From Dromiciops gliroides (taxonomy: Eukaryota; Chordata; Mammalia; Microbiotheria; Microbiotheriidae): a stretch of 64,000 nucleotides of DNA. Shown piece after piece: positions 61,301 through 64,000 of the stretch. Where the stretch lies: the NCBI RefSeq assembly GCF_019393635.1, contig NC_057864.1:442688822-442752821 (forward strand). Reading direction: 5' to 3'. Positions within the stretch are counted from its first letter, which is position 1; each line of letters begins with the position of its first letter. The position numbers and the translations under genes were made by a program. The notes beneath the pieces are model-generated. The model worked only from the letters and a program-made list of their open reading frames with translations, was not told the DNA's origin and ran no database searches.

Positions 61301-63403
61301 ACTCCTGAATCCAGGGCCGGTGCTTTATCCACTGCGCCACCTAGCTGCCCCCGACTGATGTGTTTCTAATGTATGAGACTCCAAACTGAGATATAAAACT
61401 CTGGAAAGCCTCTGATTTCTATATAAATTGAGGTGATTAGAAGGAAAATCTGAGATTTAAAACATCTCAAACAATCCAGAACTGCCAAACACATAGAAGC
61501 AGCTTTACCAAAAGCCACTGATTTGACTCTCCAGCCTTGGCTCCAGGAGGTCAGCTCTAACCACTCTTCATTTTCAGAGTAAAGTGTGTTTGATTTTAGT
61601 CTTTCATAGAACAATGCTGGAGTGTTAAAGAAGAAGGAAGGTATTAGAATCCTCTTTACCCTTGGGAGGTTTTTTCTTTTCCTGTTTGCAGCTTCTCCAG
61701 CCCGGAATACTTTCCACTCTGTTAAAGTGACAGGCAAAGTTGTGTCCTTTGTAAGCTTTGAGCGGAAACAGGCTTGTGAATTCTTCAGCTCCATAGTCTT
61801 ACGATAGAGGAATGGGGGTTTGGGAGGAAGCTAAAGAAAGGGAAGAAAGTTCATTGGTAAAGGGCATCAAATTTGAGTGTCTTCCATATGCCTAAAGTAT
61901 TTCATAAAATGTAATCCAATCCTCTTTTAAATTTTCCAAAGCAGGAATTGCACAGTCTTTCTTGGAAGAAATAACCAATGTTTTATAACTCTTGGGAAGC
62001 CTCCCTCAGTTCTAACTGAGATCCCTCCTACTGCAATTTAAGTAGATTCCCTCCAAACCATGTCTCGTGGTCATACACACTAAAGACTCTCCTAACCCTT
62101 CTGTTTTTAAAGAGATGGTTCTCATGCTTCTTACTGGTAGTCAATCCAACCAAATGTGTTCACATACCTTGGGTGGCTTAAAAGTATTTTTGGAGGGTGG
62201 CAGCTTCCATGTTGAGGGAGCCCTCCACACGGGTATAGGAGTTACTTTGATATCCTCATATGTATTCTCCTTGGCAGAATCTTGAAAACACATGCAAAAA
62301 ATTATAGAAAATAGTGATTAAATAAAAGCAAAGTCACCACAGCTAGCAAAGGCAATAATCCAAGCAACCCCACTCAACCCTATAAGCTACCCAGGAGTGA
62401 ACACCTTCCAGACAAGGGTATACTGGTAAGCATTTAAGAACCAGCTTTGAGAGCTAGGAGTAGAAATGACATTTACCAGCATACCCTTGTTTACAGGTAT
62501 TCACTCCTTGAAACTTCTAGGGTTGAGTGGAGTTGCTTATACATATAAGAAACATTATACATATACACACATGTGCGTATGTATCTATAATGCATTATAT
62601 ATAGACATATGTATATATGACTATATATAATATACACATACATGCAGATGTACATGGACACACAGAGGGCACATTTTAAAGTTTAATCTGCATTATTAAT
62701 GTTTTCTTCATCACTTTTTTAAGTCTTTTTTTTGGGGGGGGTGAGGCAATTGGGGTTAAGTGACTTGCCCAGGGTCACACAGCTAGTAAGTGTCAAGTGT
62801 CTGAGGCTGGATTTGAACTCAGGTACTCCTGAATCCAGGGCCGGTGCTTATCCACTGCGCCATCTAGCTGCCCCACTTTCTTAAGTCTTAAAACAACAAA
62901 TCAAGCCCTGATTTATAGTGTTTTCCAATTTGCAATGGGTCAATGCTCACACTGAAAATTTAACAATTGGCTCTTCAACGCTGGAATTGACTTTTAGGGC
63001 CTGATTCTCAGTGGGCTCCTGCATACCCCTACTACTGATAAATGTAAACAAGATACTGTACAAAGTTTATCAACATTCTATTTGAGCAGTCTACTAAGGC
63101 AGCTGTAAAAATCCAGTAGAAAGGGAAAAATTGCATTTGGGAGGTTCAGATTTTTTTCCTTTAGGGCAAGGAGTGACTGATTGTGAAAGAAACCACCACC
63201 CTACAGTTAAGGGCTTTGCCAAATTCATACTTATTAAATGTAACCAGACAGATTGTAGATACCTACATATAATATCCTCATAGATATTGTCCTCTGACTG
63301 TGTGTAATAAAGTGCTGATCCAGAGTTTCCTCCAAGTTCTTCATGGATCTTGGGTGAGTTCCGATTTCGAAAGTGCTGGATATCTTCAAACTCAAAGGAT
63401 TTC
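28675..63403 (-). CDS. DENND2C: DENND2C, C-terminal ~660 codons in 17 exons (5' part beyond the window)
   Basis: DENND2C is a DENN-domain protein of the DENND2 group, reported as guanine-nucleotide exchange factors for Rab9 in endosome-to-Golgi traffic. Seventeen exons from KSFEFEDIQHFRNRN to KMKFLQKK join with correct phases and GT-AG borders: one base completing a split codon, then 660 codons and TGA. Order: acidic/basic linker (63403-51511), uDENN (from NPHYQTLERDL to SRWFGYCKKLL, 49365-46011), cDENN (PEVYCMVSRLGCFNL to IVDLCADKF, 45606-35801), dDENN (LPPKLQAAL to HFLDLFMETQMF and beyond, 35101-29919), short basic tail. Similarity to remembered human DENND2C is continuous; remembered residues before about position 270 are absent because those exons lie to the right of 64000. 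No frameshift or stop, so this looks like a working gene. DENND2A/B/D are less likely, given the close match of the exon 1-5 linker. Confidence 0.96.
28925..29160 (+). mobile_element. hAT-like short DNA transposon with embedded microsatellite
   Basis: Inverted ends AGATTCTTAACCCAGG and AAGCTTAACAACCCCT, with AAAACATTCTGAAAAGGGGT and GGTCCATAGGTTTCACCA. This order is seen in common mammalian hAT non-autonomous elements. Confidence 0.6.
28993..29052 (+). repeat. (AT)n(GT)n microsatellite
   Basis: About 32 bp of AT repeat followed by about 26 bp of GT repeat. Confidence 0.96.
29919..30005 (-). CDS. DENND2C: DENND2C window exon 16
   Basis: 87 nt encoding LFEVRAFQYLEAIPESEP then NKILRSL, with Gly codons split at both sides. 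Acceptor catag|GCCTGT, donor CTTG|gtgagt. End of dDENN. Confidence 0.95.
30166..30566 (-). mobile_element. Solo LTR of an endogenous retrovirus (antisense on the map, gene sense)
   Basis: Reads from TGTAATGATTGG on the minus strand, with an AATAAA signal (30222-30227) near its 3' end. Flanked by CCCCC on both sides (30161-30165, 30567-30571), a probable 5-bp target duplication. No internal viral region. Fossil in DENND2C intron between window exons 15 and 16. Confidence 0.7.
31085..31860 (+). mobile_element. SINE with RTE-like tail, split by an LTR
   Basis: Left part 31098-31294 (GGATCAGCTAGGTGGCGCAG to CACTCCAGTATCTTTGC), right part 31796-31860 (TTGCCAAAGAAAACCCCAAA, GGGGTCACAGAGTCTAACAC). 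Same family as the copies at 44975-45190 and 48830-49035. Confidence 0.85.
31295..31795 (+). mobile_element. Solo LTR of an endogenous retrovirus nested in a SINE
   Basis: 501 bp, TGTGAG to ATCACA, flanked by the 4-bp duplication TTGC (31291-31294 and 31796-31799). TATA box TATAAAA at 31576-31582 and AATAAA at 31718-31723. The 4-bp duplication fits a class I (gamma-like) element. No internal region; a recombined relic. Confidence 0.88.
32142..32381 (-). CDS. DENND2C: DENND2C window exon 15, dDENN
   Basis: 240 nt encoding DVTLNTLVSEAFVRFFVE, then GHYSLNMTVTERG, then HFLDLFMETQMFAGFIQD. Acceptor ttgcag|TAGATG (completing a Val codon G|TA with exon 14), donor AAAG|gtcagt. Confidence 0.97.
32580..33130 (+). 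mobile_element. L2 fragment
   Basis: TCTCAGAAGTCATCAATGAC and later AGATTATAAACGCACTGAGG (L2 3' end pattern). Confidence 0.6.
33300..34290 (-). mobile_element. Long L2 3' region, antisense, about 0.85 kb without the SINE
   Basis: AAGCATTTATTAAGTGCCTG, CTGGAGATACAAATAGAGGC, CTTAAGGAGCTCACAGTTTA, then after the SINE AGCTGGGACTTAAGAGAAGC and GGGTTATAAGGCCTTTGACT, all reversed L2. Confidence 0.8.
33566..33714 (+). mobile_element. tRNA-derived marsupial SINE in L2
   Basis: Sense. 14-bp duplication AAGAAGGAACAGGA at 33552-33565 and 33715-33728. A short deletion in the head-core junction. Confidence 0.95.
34380..34600 (+). mobile_element. L2 3' end
   Basis: TTAGAATGTAAGCCCCTTAA, ACCCAGGACCTAGCACAATA, TTTAATAAATGGTTGCTTG. 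Confidence 0.75.
34996..35101 (-). CDS. DENND2C: DENND2C window exon 14, start of dDENN
   Basis: 106 nt encoding VSDEDEILPPKLQAALVQ then ILEERNEILAQEQSSPQ. Acceptor tttag|GTTTCT, donor CACAAG|gtacaa. LPPKLxxxL begins dDENN. Confidence 0.95.
35102..35800. other. DENND2C intron, unassigned
   Basis: No repeat recognised in about 700 bp; an old or unique intron. Confidence 0.4.
35801..35842 (-). CDS. DENND2C: DENND2C window exon 13 (42 nt)
   Basis: A micro-exon of 14 codons, VLIVDLCADKFLQE, phase 0. Acceptor aatag|GTGCTG, donor CAGGAG|gtgagt. It closes cDENN. Confidence 0.95.
36205..36382 (-). CDS. DENND2C: DENND2C window exon 12
   Basis: 178 nt encoding TLSKCGHAVVATLYPFTW then HTYIPVLPVSMIDIVCSP and LQDLPIEE. 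Acceptor gccag|CACTTT, donor GAAGAG|gtaaga. YPFxWQHTYIPVLP and the APTPFLIG-like CSPTPFLIG are hallmark cDENN motifs. Confidence 0.97.
36842..37010 (-). mobile_element. tRNA-derived marsupial SINE
   Basis: Antisense. 13-bp duplication TACATACTTTCTT / TACATATTTTCTT at 36829-36841 and 37011-37023. Lies only 79 bp from the donor of window exon 11. Confidence 0.95.
37102..37250 (-). CDS. DENND2C: DENND2C window exon 11
   Basis: 149 nt encoding SIELCRPLDSRLEHVDFE then CASLLLERRVIFVANNL. Acceptor cacag|TCAATT, donor TTGAG|gtaggt. Carries the conserved LLERRVIF core of cDENN. Confidence 0.96.
37251..38290. other. DENND2C intron, unassigned
   Basis: About 1 kb without a recognised repeat, RNA gene or exon. 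Confidence 0.4.
38309..38462 (-). mobile_element. tRNA-derived marsupial SINE
   Basis: Antisense. Duplication TAACCCGTTTATT / TAACCCATTTATT at 38296-38308 and 38463-38475. Confidence 0.95.
38550..38717 (-). mobile_element. tRNA-derived marsupial SINE
   Basis: Antisense. 15-bp duplication TATAGCTTCCTTTGG at 38535-38549 and 38718-38732. Tail of TTTTTG units. Confidence 0.95.
38980..40020 (+). mobile_element. L2, sense, split by a MIR
   Basis: ACACCACCATCCTTCTAAGT, GGCATTTAAAGCCCTTCATG, then after the MIR GAATGCGAGCTCTTTAATGA and GCTTAATACAAATTTATTGA. Confidence 0.75.
39505..39775 (+). mobile_element. MIR, near full length, inside L2
   Basis: CACTAGGTGGCGCCATAGTA, GGTGCTGGGCAAGTCACTTA, CAGTTTGTTCATCTGCAAAA, ending AGTGCCTGGCACATAGTAGG. 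Confidence 0.8.
40110..40660 (+). mobile_element. L2 fragment split by a MIR
   Basis: Left TATTCAGATGACTCTCTATT (RT region), right AGTAAATATCTCAAATTGAA and ATCTTAAACTCAACATGTTC. Confidence 0.65.
40245..40490 (+). mobile_element. MIR-family SINE, full length
   Basis: Head ACAACTAGGTGGCCCAATGG, core GTGTGACCCTGAGCAAGTCA, and a 3' end CACAAGGTTATTGTGAGGAT. Confidence 0.85.
41640..42560 (+). mobile_element. Two consecutive L2 3' regions
   Basis: One L2 end at 41640-41765 (GAACGTGAGCTCCTCGAAAA). A longer copy at about 41770-42560 runs from CACTACCATCCTCTCAGTCA through GACCATTGCAATAGTCTTCT to TCCTTAATAAGTGCTTACTG. Confidence 0.8.
42607..42747 (-). CDS. DENND2C: DENND2C window exon 10
   Basis: 141 nt, phase 0, encoding ILDEVEKRREMSPALVHP through SYLPGAGDG. 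Acceptor ctacag|ATTCTG, donor GATGGG|gtaagt. cDENN domain. Confidence 0.95.
42748..43720. other. DENND2C intron, unassigned
   Basis: About 1 kb with no recognised element. Confidence 0.4.
43731..43893 (-). mobile_element. tRNA-derived marsupial SINE
   Basis: Antisense, TTTTGTTTTGTTTGTTTG tail to CACCTAGCTGCCCC. AGTAAATAC repeated on both sides (43718-43726, 43894-43902). Confidence 0.95.
44160..44330 (-). mobile_element. MIR, antisense
   Basis: GTTTACAAAGCAGTTTCCAC, AAGGCTCAGAGAGCTTAAAA, CAAGGTCACAAAGATGATTA. Confidence 0.75.
44370..44590 (-). mobile_element. MIR, antisense
   Basis: GTGCTTTAAGGTTTGCAAAG, TTTTACAGATGAAGAAACTG, AAGTAACTTGCCCGGGGTCA. Confidence 0.85.
44603..44812 (-). mobile_element. 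hAT-like short DNA transposon
   Basis: Ends TAGGGCTTCTTAAATT and CAGTTTAAGAAGTATTG are inverted repeats. The flanks CCCTACAG (44601-44608 region) and CTCTACAG just past 44810 look like an 8-bp duplication with one mismatch. Same family as 24655-24845. Confidence 0.65.
44975..45190 (-). mobile_element. SINE with RTE-like tail, antisense
   Basis: GGTTGTTCAGTTGTTTTGGT, TGTGACCCTGTTTGGGGTTT, TACTGGAGTGGTTTGCCATT, CAGATGAGGAAATTGAGGCA. Confidence 0.85.
45177..45202 (+). repeat. (TG)n microsatellite
   Basis: About 26 bp of TG repeat at the edge of the SINE core. Confidence 0.95.
45529..45606 (-). CDS. DENND2C: DENND2C window exon 9, start of cDENN
   Basis: 78 nt, phase 0, encoding PEGKGKRLPEVYCMVSRL then GCFNLFSK. 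Acceptor ttttag|CCAGAA, donor CAAAG|gtgagt. A second identical-strength donor lies 19 nt further into the intron (see findings). Confidence 0.95.
46011..46080 (-). CDS. DENND2C: DENND2C window exon 8, end of uDENN
   Basis: 70 nt encoding ETFSFVLTGEDGSRWFGY then CKKLL. Acceptor ttacag|TGAAAC, donor CTTTTG|gtaagt. The FVLTxxxGxRxFGYC signature is diagnostic for DENN proteins. Confidence 0.96.
46165..46243 (+). repeat. Hexanucleotide (TATGCG/TATGTG)n array
   Basis: Mixed 6-bp units TATGCG and TATGTG, about 12 copies, 70-150 bp from DENND2C window exon 8 on its upstream side. Confidence 0.93.
46244..46375 (+). mobile_element. MIR fragment
   Basis: GGCCTTGGGCAATCCCTTCA, TTACCTCATCTATAAAACTG. Confidence 0.6.
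47038..47147 (-). CDS. DENND2C: DENND2C window exon 7
   Basis: 110 nt encoding ADHPFKQSKDTEERLKV, then CFPDSNDWVPTAELK. Acceptor tttttag|GCTGAC, donor AAGAG|gtgagt. The IPxFCFPD motif is typical of uDENN. Confidence 0.95.
47150..48060. other. DENND2C intron, unassigned
   Basis: About 0.9 kb without a recognised element. Confidence 0.4.
48065..48285 (-). mobile_element. L1 3' end, antisense
   Basis: TTGTTCCAATTATATGTAAA, AAAATTTTGAGTTCCAATTT, CTCCCTCCCTCTCTCCTTCC. Confidence 0.7.
48514..48660 (-). mobile_element. tRNA-derived marsupial SINE, 5'-truncated
   Basis: Antisense with a (TTTG)n tail. It stops at GCTCTATCCA and lacks the GCCACCTAGCTGCCCC head. Confidence 0.92.
48820..49035 (+). mobile_element. 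SINE with RTE-like tail
   Basis: CTAGCTGTGTGACCCTGGGC, GAGAAGGAAAGGAGAAACTA, CTCTGGTATCTTTGCCAAGA, AAAACCCCAAATGAGCCCAT. Confidence 0.85.
49178..49365 (-). CDS. DENND2C: DENND2C window exon 6, start of uDENN
   Basis: 188 nt encoding RHKRIAQLQQASKRNPHY, then TLERDLIELQEQQLFELFVV and IQQFPSK. Acceptor ttcacag|ATCGCC, donor AGCAAG|gtactc. The LFELFVVVSLQKKP stretch marks the first strand of uDENN. Confidence 0.96.
49856..49987 (+). mobile_element. tRNA-derived marsupial SINE
   Basis: Sense. Flanked by an 18-19 bp duplication ending TTCAATATCTG (49837-49855 and about 49988-50006). Confidence 0.95.
50735..50850 (+). mobile_element. L2 3' end
   Basis: TTTCCAGCACCTAGCACAAA and TACTTAATAAATGTTGAATT. 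Confidence 0.7.
51511..51555 (-). CDS. DENND2C: DENND2C window exon 5 (45 nt)
   Basis: A small exon encoding GEASGNESDAEYLPK, with split codons at both sides. Acceptor tttcag|GTGAAG, donor AAAGA|gtgagt. The donor is followed by repeated gtga units (gtgagtgagtgag). Confidence 0.93.
51556..53140. other. DENND2C intron, mostly unassigned
   Basis: About 1.6 kb with short AAT (52040) and A/T runs (52406-52430) but no recognised element. Confidence 0.4.
53161..53318 (-). mobile_element. tRNA-derived marsupial SINE whose tail is a (TG)n microsatellite
   Basis: Antisense. Where a poly(T) is expected there are about 28 bp of TG repeat (53161-53188) directly joined to GCAATTGGGGTTAAGTGACT. Confidence 0.94.
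53664..53808 (+). mobile_element. tRNA-derived marsupial SINE
   Basis: Sense. AAAAAATACATGTA repeated at about 53650-53663 and 53810-53823. Lacks the ACTTACTAGCT segment. Confidence 0.94.
54240..54436 (+). mobile_element. MIR
   Basis: CCTTGGGCAAGTCACTTAAC, CAGTTTCTTCAACTGTAAAA, GGTTATTGTTAGGATCAAAT. Confidence 0.85.
54437..54577 (-). mobile_element. tRNA-derived marsupial SINE
   Basis: Antisense, inserted in the 3' part of the MIR. Head ends in CACCTAGCAGCCCC. Confidence 0.93.
55003..55099 (-). CDS. DENND2C: DENND2C window exon 4
   Basis: 97 nt encoding LVLKIQDIFDSKRGKKR through GKETPPAK. Acceptor tttcag|CTTGTG, donor AAAG|gtaggaa. Lysine/arginine-rich segment before the DENN module. Downstream of the 6.6-kb intron, the longest among the in-window DENND2C introns. 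Confidence 0.94.
55753..56078 (-). mobile_element. Outer SINE of a SINE-in-SINE nest
   Basis: Antisense. Parts 55753-55818 and 55973-56078 form one copy whose core (CAGGGTCACACAGATATT) was the target of the inner copy. Confidence 0.95.
55819..55972 (-). mobile_element. Inner SINE nested in a SINE
   Basis: Antisense. 18-bp duplication CAGGGTCACACAGATATT at 55801-55818 and 55973-55990. Confidence 0.96.
57000..57112 (+). mobile_element. L2 3' end
   Basis: TGAGGGCAGGGACTGTCTTT and GCATTTAATAAATGCTTGCT. Confidence 0.8.
57416..57436 (+). repeat. (CAC)n trinucleotide repeat
   Basis: About seven CAC/ACC units. Confidence 0.9.
57455..57640 (+). mobile_element. MIR
   Basis: GACTTGGAGTCAGAAGACCT, TTGTTAGCCACGTGACCTAG, TTCTCATCTGCAAAATAGG. 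Confidence 0.75.
57650..57830 (+). mobile_element. hAT-like short DNA transposon
   Basis: CTAAAAACATTCTTCTGCTA, AAGGGGTCTAGAGGTTGTAT, end AGTTTTAAGAACCCCTGCTT. Confidence 0.6.
57850..58050 (-). mobile_element. MIR, antisense
   Basis: TCCCCATTTTACAAATGAGG, AAACTGAGGCTCCTAGAAAT, TCCTGGTCACACAACTAGTG. Confidence 0.8.
58192..58339 (+). mobile_element. tRNA-derived marsupial SINE inserted in an AAT-rich target
   Basis: Sense copy, GGGGGTAGCTAGGTGGCGCA to CCTCACCAAAAAAAA. TAATAATAGCA occurs on both sides. Confidence 0.95.
58340..58392 (+). repeat. (AAT)n microsatellite at a SINE tail
   Basis: About 14 AAT units directly after the A-tail. Confidence 0.95.
58990..59315 (+). mobile_element. Composite SINE: tRNA head plus unrelated body
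   Basis: Head GTGACCCTGGGCAAGTCACT as in the common SINE, then a body CATCTCCAGTCGTCC, GACCCAGATGGCTCTGGAGG, GGTGACTTTGCACAGCCCTG, CTCTTTGAGAACAAAAAAAC. An 11-bp local duplication TTATCTACACC lies at 59141-59163. Confidence 0.8.
60029..60169 (-). mobile_element. tRNA-derived marsupial SINE
   Basis: Antisense. TTCATTTTTTTT on both sides (from 60017 and 60171). Confidence 0.95.
60191..60343 (-). mobile_element. tRNA-derived marsupial SINE with many A-to-G differences
   Basis: Antisense, immediately after the previous copy. GCTTCT repeats at both sides (60185, 60344). Differs from other copies mostly by T-to-C on the plus strand. Confidence 0.93.
60350..60545 (+). mobile_element. hAT-like short DNA transposon
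   Basis: CACCCATGGACCCCTTCTCA, AGATCACCTGAAATTTATCC, GGGTCCAAGGACCCCAAGTT. Ends degraded. Confidence 0.5.
60812..61118 (-). mobile_element. Composite SINE, antisense
   Basis: TTCTTGAAGAGGACCATGGC, AGAGCCTTCTGGGTCCAGTG, GATGTTTAAGGCAATCAGGT, then the tRNA-head end CACTGTACCACCTAGCAG. Same two-part structure as 58990-59315. Confidence 0.8.
61194..61352 (-). mobile_element. tRNA-derived marsupial SINE
   Basis: Antisense. 15-bp duplication GACTGATGTGTTTCT at 61179-61193 and 61353-61367, with no mismatch, so probably a younger copy. Confidence 0.96.
61660..61830 (-). CDS. DENND2C: DENND2C window exon 3
   Basis: 171 nt, phase 0 at both ends. Encodes LPPKPPFLYRKTMELKN through TKDTTLPVTLTEWKVF and KRKNLPR. 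Acceptor tttag|CTTCCT, donor CCAAGG|gtaaag. The internal ATG at 61794 is not a start; the exon reads through from the acceptor. Confidence 0.95.
62168..62280 (-). CDS. DENND2C: DENND2C window exon 2
   Basis: Encodes SAKENTYEDIKVTPIPVW through KNTFKPPK. Acceptor ttcaag|ATTCTG, donor CCCAAG|gtatgt. Proline-rich linker. Confidence 0.94.
62728..62874 (-). mobile_element. tRNA-derived marsupial SINE
   Basis: Antisense. Duplication ACTTTTTTAAGTCTT / ACTTTCTTAAGTCTT at 62713-62727 and 62875-62889. Confidence 0.95.
63267..63403 (-). CDS. DENND2C: DENND2C window exon 1
   Basis: Encodes KSFEFEDIQHFRNRNS through ALYYTQSEDNIYEDII with split codons at both ends. Acceptor tctttag|GAAATC, donor TATAT|gtaggt. 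It lies in the disordered N-terminal half; the Tyr/Glu/Asp-rich end resembles a phosphorylation-prone segment (inference). Confidence 0.95.
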
Positions 63404-64000
63404 CTAAAGAAGACATATTTCCCAATAATTTTTTGCCCAAATTTCACCTTCTGTCAGTATGGTAGAGATCAAAGAAAATATGAAATTAATAGAATCAAGC
63501 TTGATAGCAAAAGTGTTTTATTAGCAGATAGCTGTGTGTGACAGACTAAACTAGTTATATACCTTGGACGTACTGTGGGAGAATTTTTTTAAACTTTCAA
63601 AAAAATTTTATGCAACCGTATTCACTTAAAAAAAAAATAATGGTCCAAACCACAGTAAAAAAAAAGTTATTTAATTCTCCATATTCCACAAAGTGGGCTC
63701 GAGTATGTGTTTCAGCTACACCTTTTTAAAAGCCCAGAGCTACTAGCCTGTGCTGCTGTTCCCAAGCTAGTACGTTAGCTAGTTCCTGTCCTTCCACTTT
63801 TTCCTGTTCTACTTATTTTTTTTTCTCACGTAATTCAGTGTCAGTATGATCAGAACAGGACTGTAACCAACAGAAGGAAAATGGTACTGAGCCTGTTGTG
63901 AAGAGGAAAAAGGAGTTCCACAACTCTGCAAACACTAAATAAAAAAATCAGCAACACACAGCCTCTGGATTGGAAGGGATGACAGAGGCCATCTATTCCA
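63404..64000. other. DENND2C intron to the window edge
   Basis: Intron upstream of window exon 1. No exon or recognisable repeat; the large N-terminal coding exon is not reached. Confidence 0.6.

Noticed and set aside
1-64000. CRISPR arrays, operons, phage or toxin systems
   Set aside because: Nothing of the kind; the direct repeats present are SINEs and microsatellites in a vertebrate genome.

Overview
The window is marsupial nuclear DNA. The identification rests on two things. First, there are two vertebrate genes with conventional GT-AG introns. Second, the DNA is crowded with a tRNA-headed SINE (sense start GGGGCAGCTAGGTGGCGCAG, ending in GTGACCCTGGGCAAGTCACTTAA plus an A-rich tail), marsupial-type L1 3' ends, L2 and MIR. 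The SINE type suggests an Australian marsupial more than an opossum, but that is inference from remembered family consensus.

Both genes lie on the minus strand, so they read from right to left. BCAS2 (pre-mRNA-splicing factor SPF27) is complete: seven coding exons between 25196 and 12750, joining without a break into 225 codons plus stop. It has a CpG-rich promoter at about 24860-25810 and a poly(A) signal near 12510. DENND2C (a DENN-domain Rab guanine-nucleotide exchange factor) enters from the right edge without its N-terminal exons. Seventeen coding exons from 63403 to 28675 join into one open frame of about 660 codons covering the C-terminal part of the linker region, the whole tripartite DENN module and the stop; its 3' UTR probably runs to about 27070. 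The head-to-tail order DENND2C then BCAS2 matches the human 1p13.2 neighbourhood (TRIM33, BCAS2, DENND2C, AMPD1, NRAS). TRIM33 would lie to the left, but no exon of it is present.

Layout: 1-12480 is intergenic, filled with L1, L2, MIR and SINE copies, and ends in a roughly 3.6 kb antisense L1 whose 5' end stops about 100 bp before the BCAS2 poly(A) signal. 12490-25300 is BCAS2. 25300-27070 is the short spacer with the BCAS2 promoter. 27070-64000 is DENND2C, with introns full of SINEs, L2, MIR, five hAT-like short DNA transposons and two solo LTRs.

I found no new biochemical system. The parts worth a second look are genome-evolution signals: a 61-bp tailless SINE half ending at the tRNA B box and flanked by 16-bp target duplications; a SINE copy differing from its neighbour almost only by A-to-G changes; clean nested insertions (SINE in SINE, L1 in L1, LTR in SINE); a 27:9 strand bias of SINEs toward the genes' transcribed sense; and a duplicated strong splice donor at one DENND2C exon. 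Most long open frames outside the exons are translations of the SINE, not genes.
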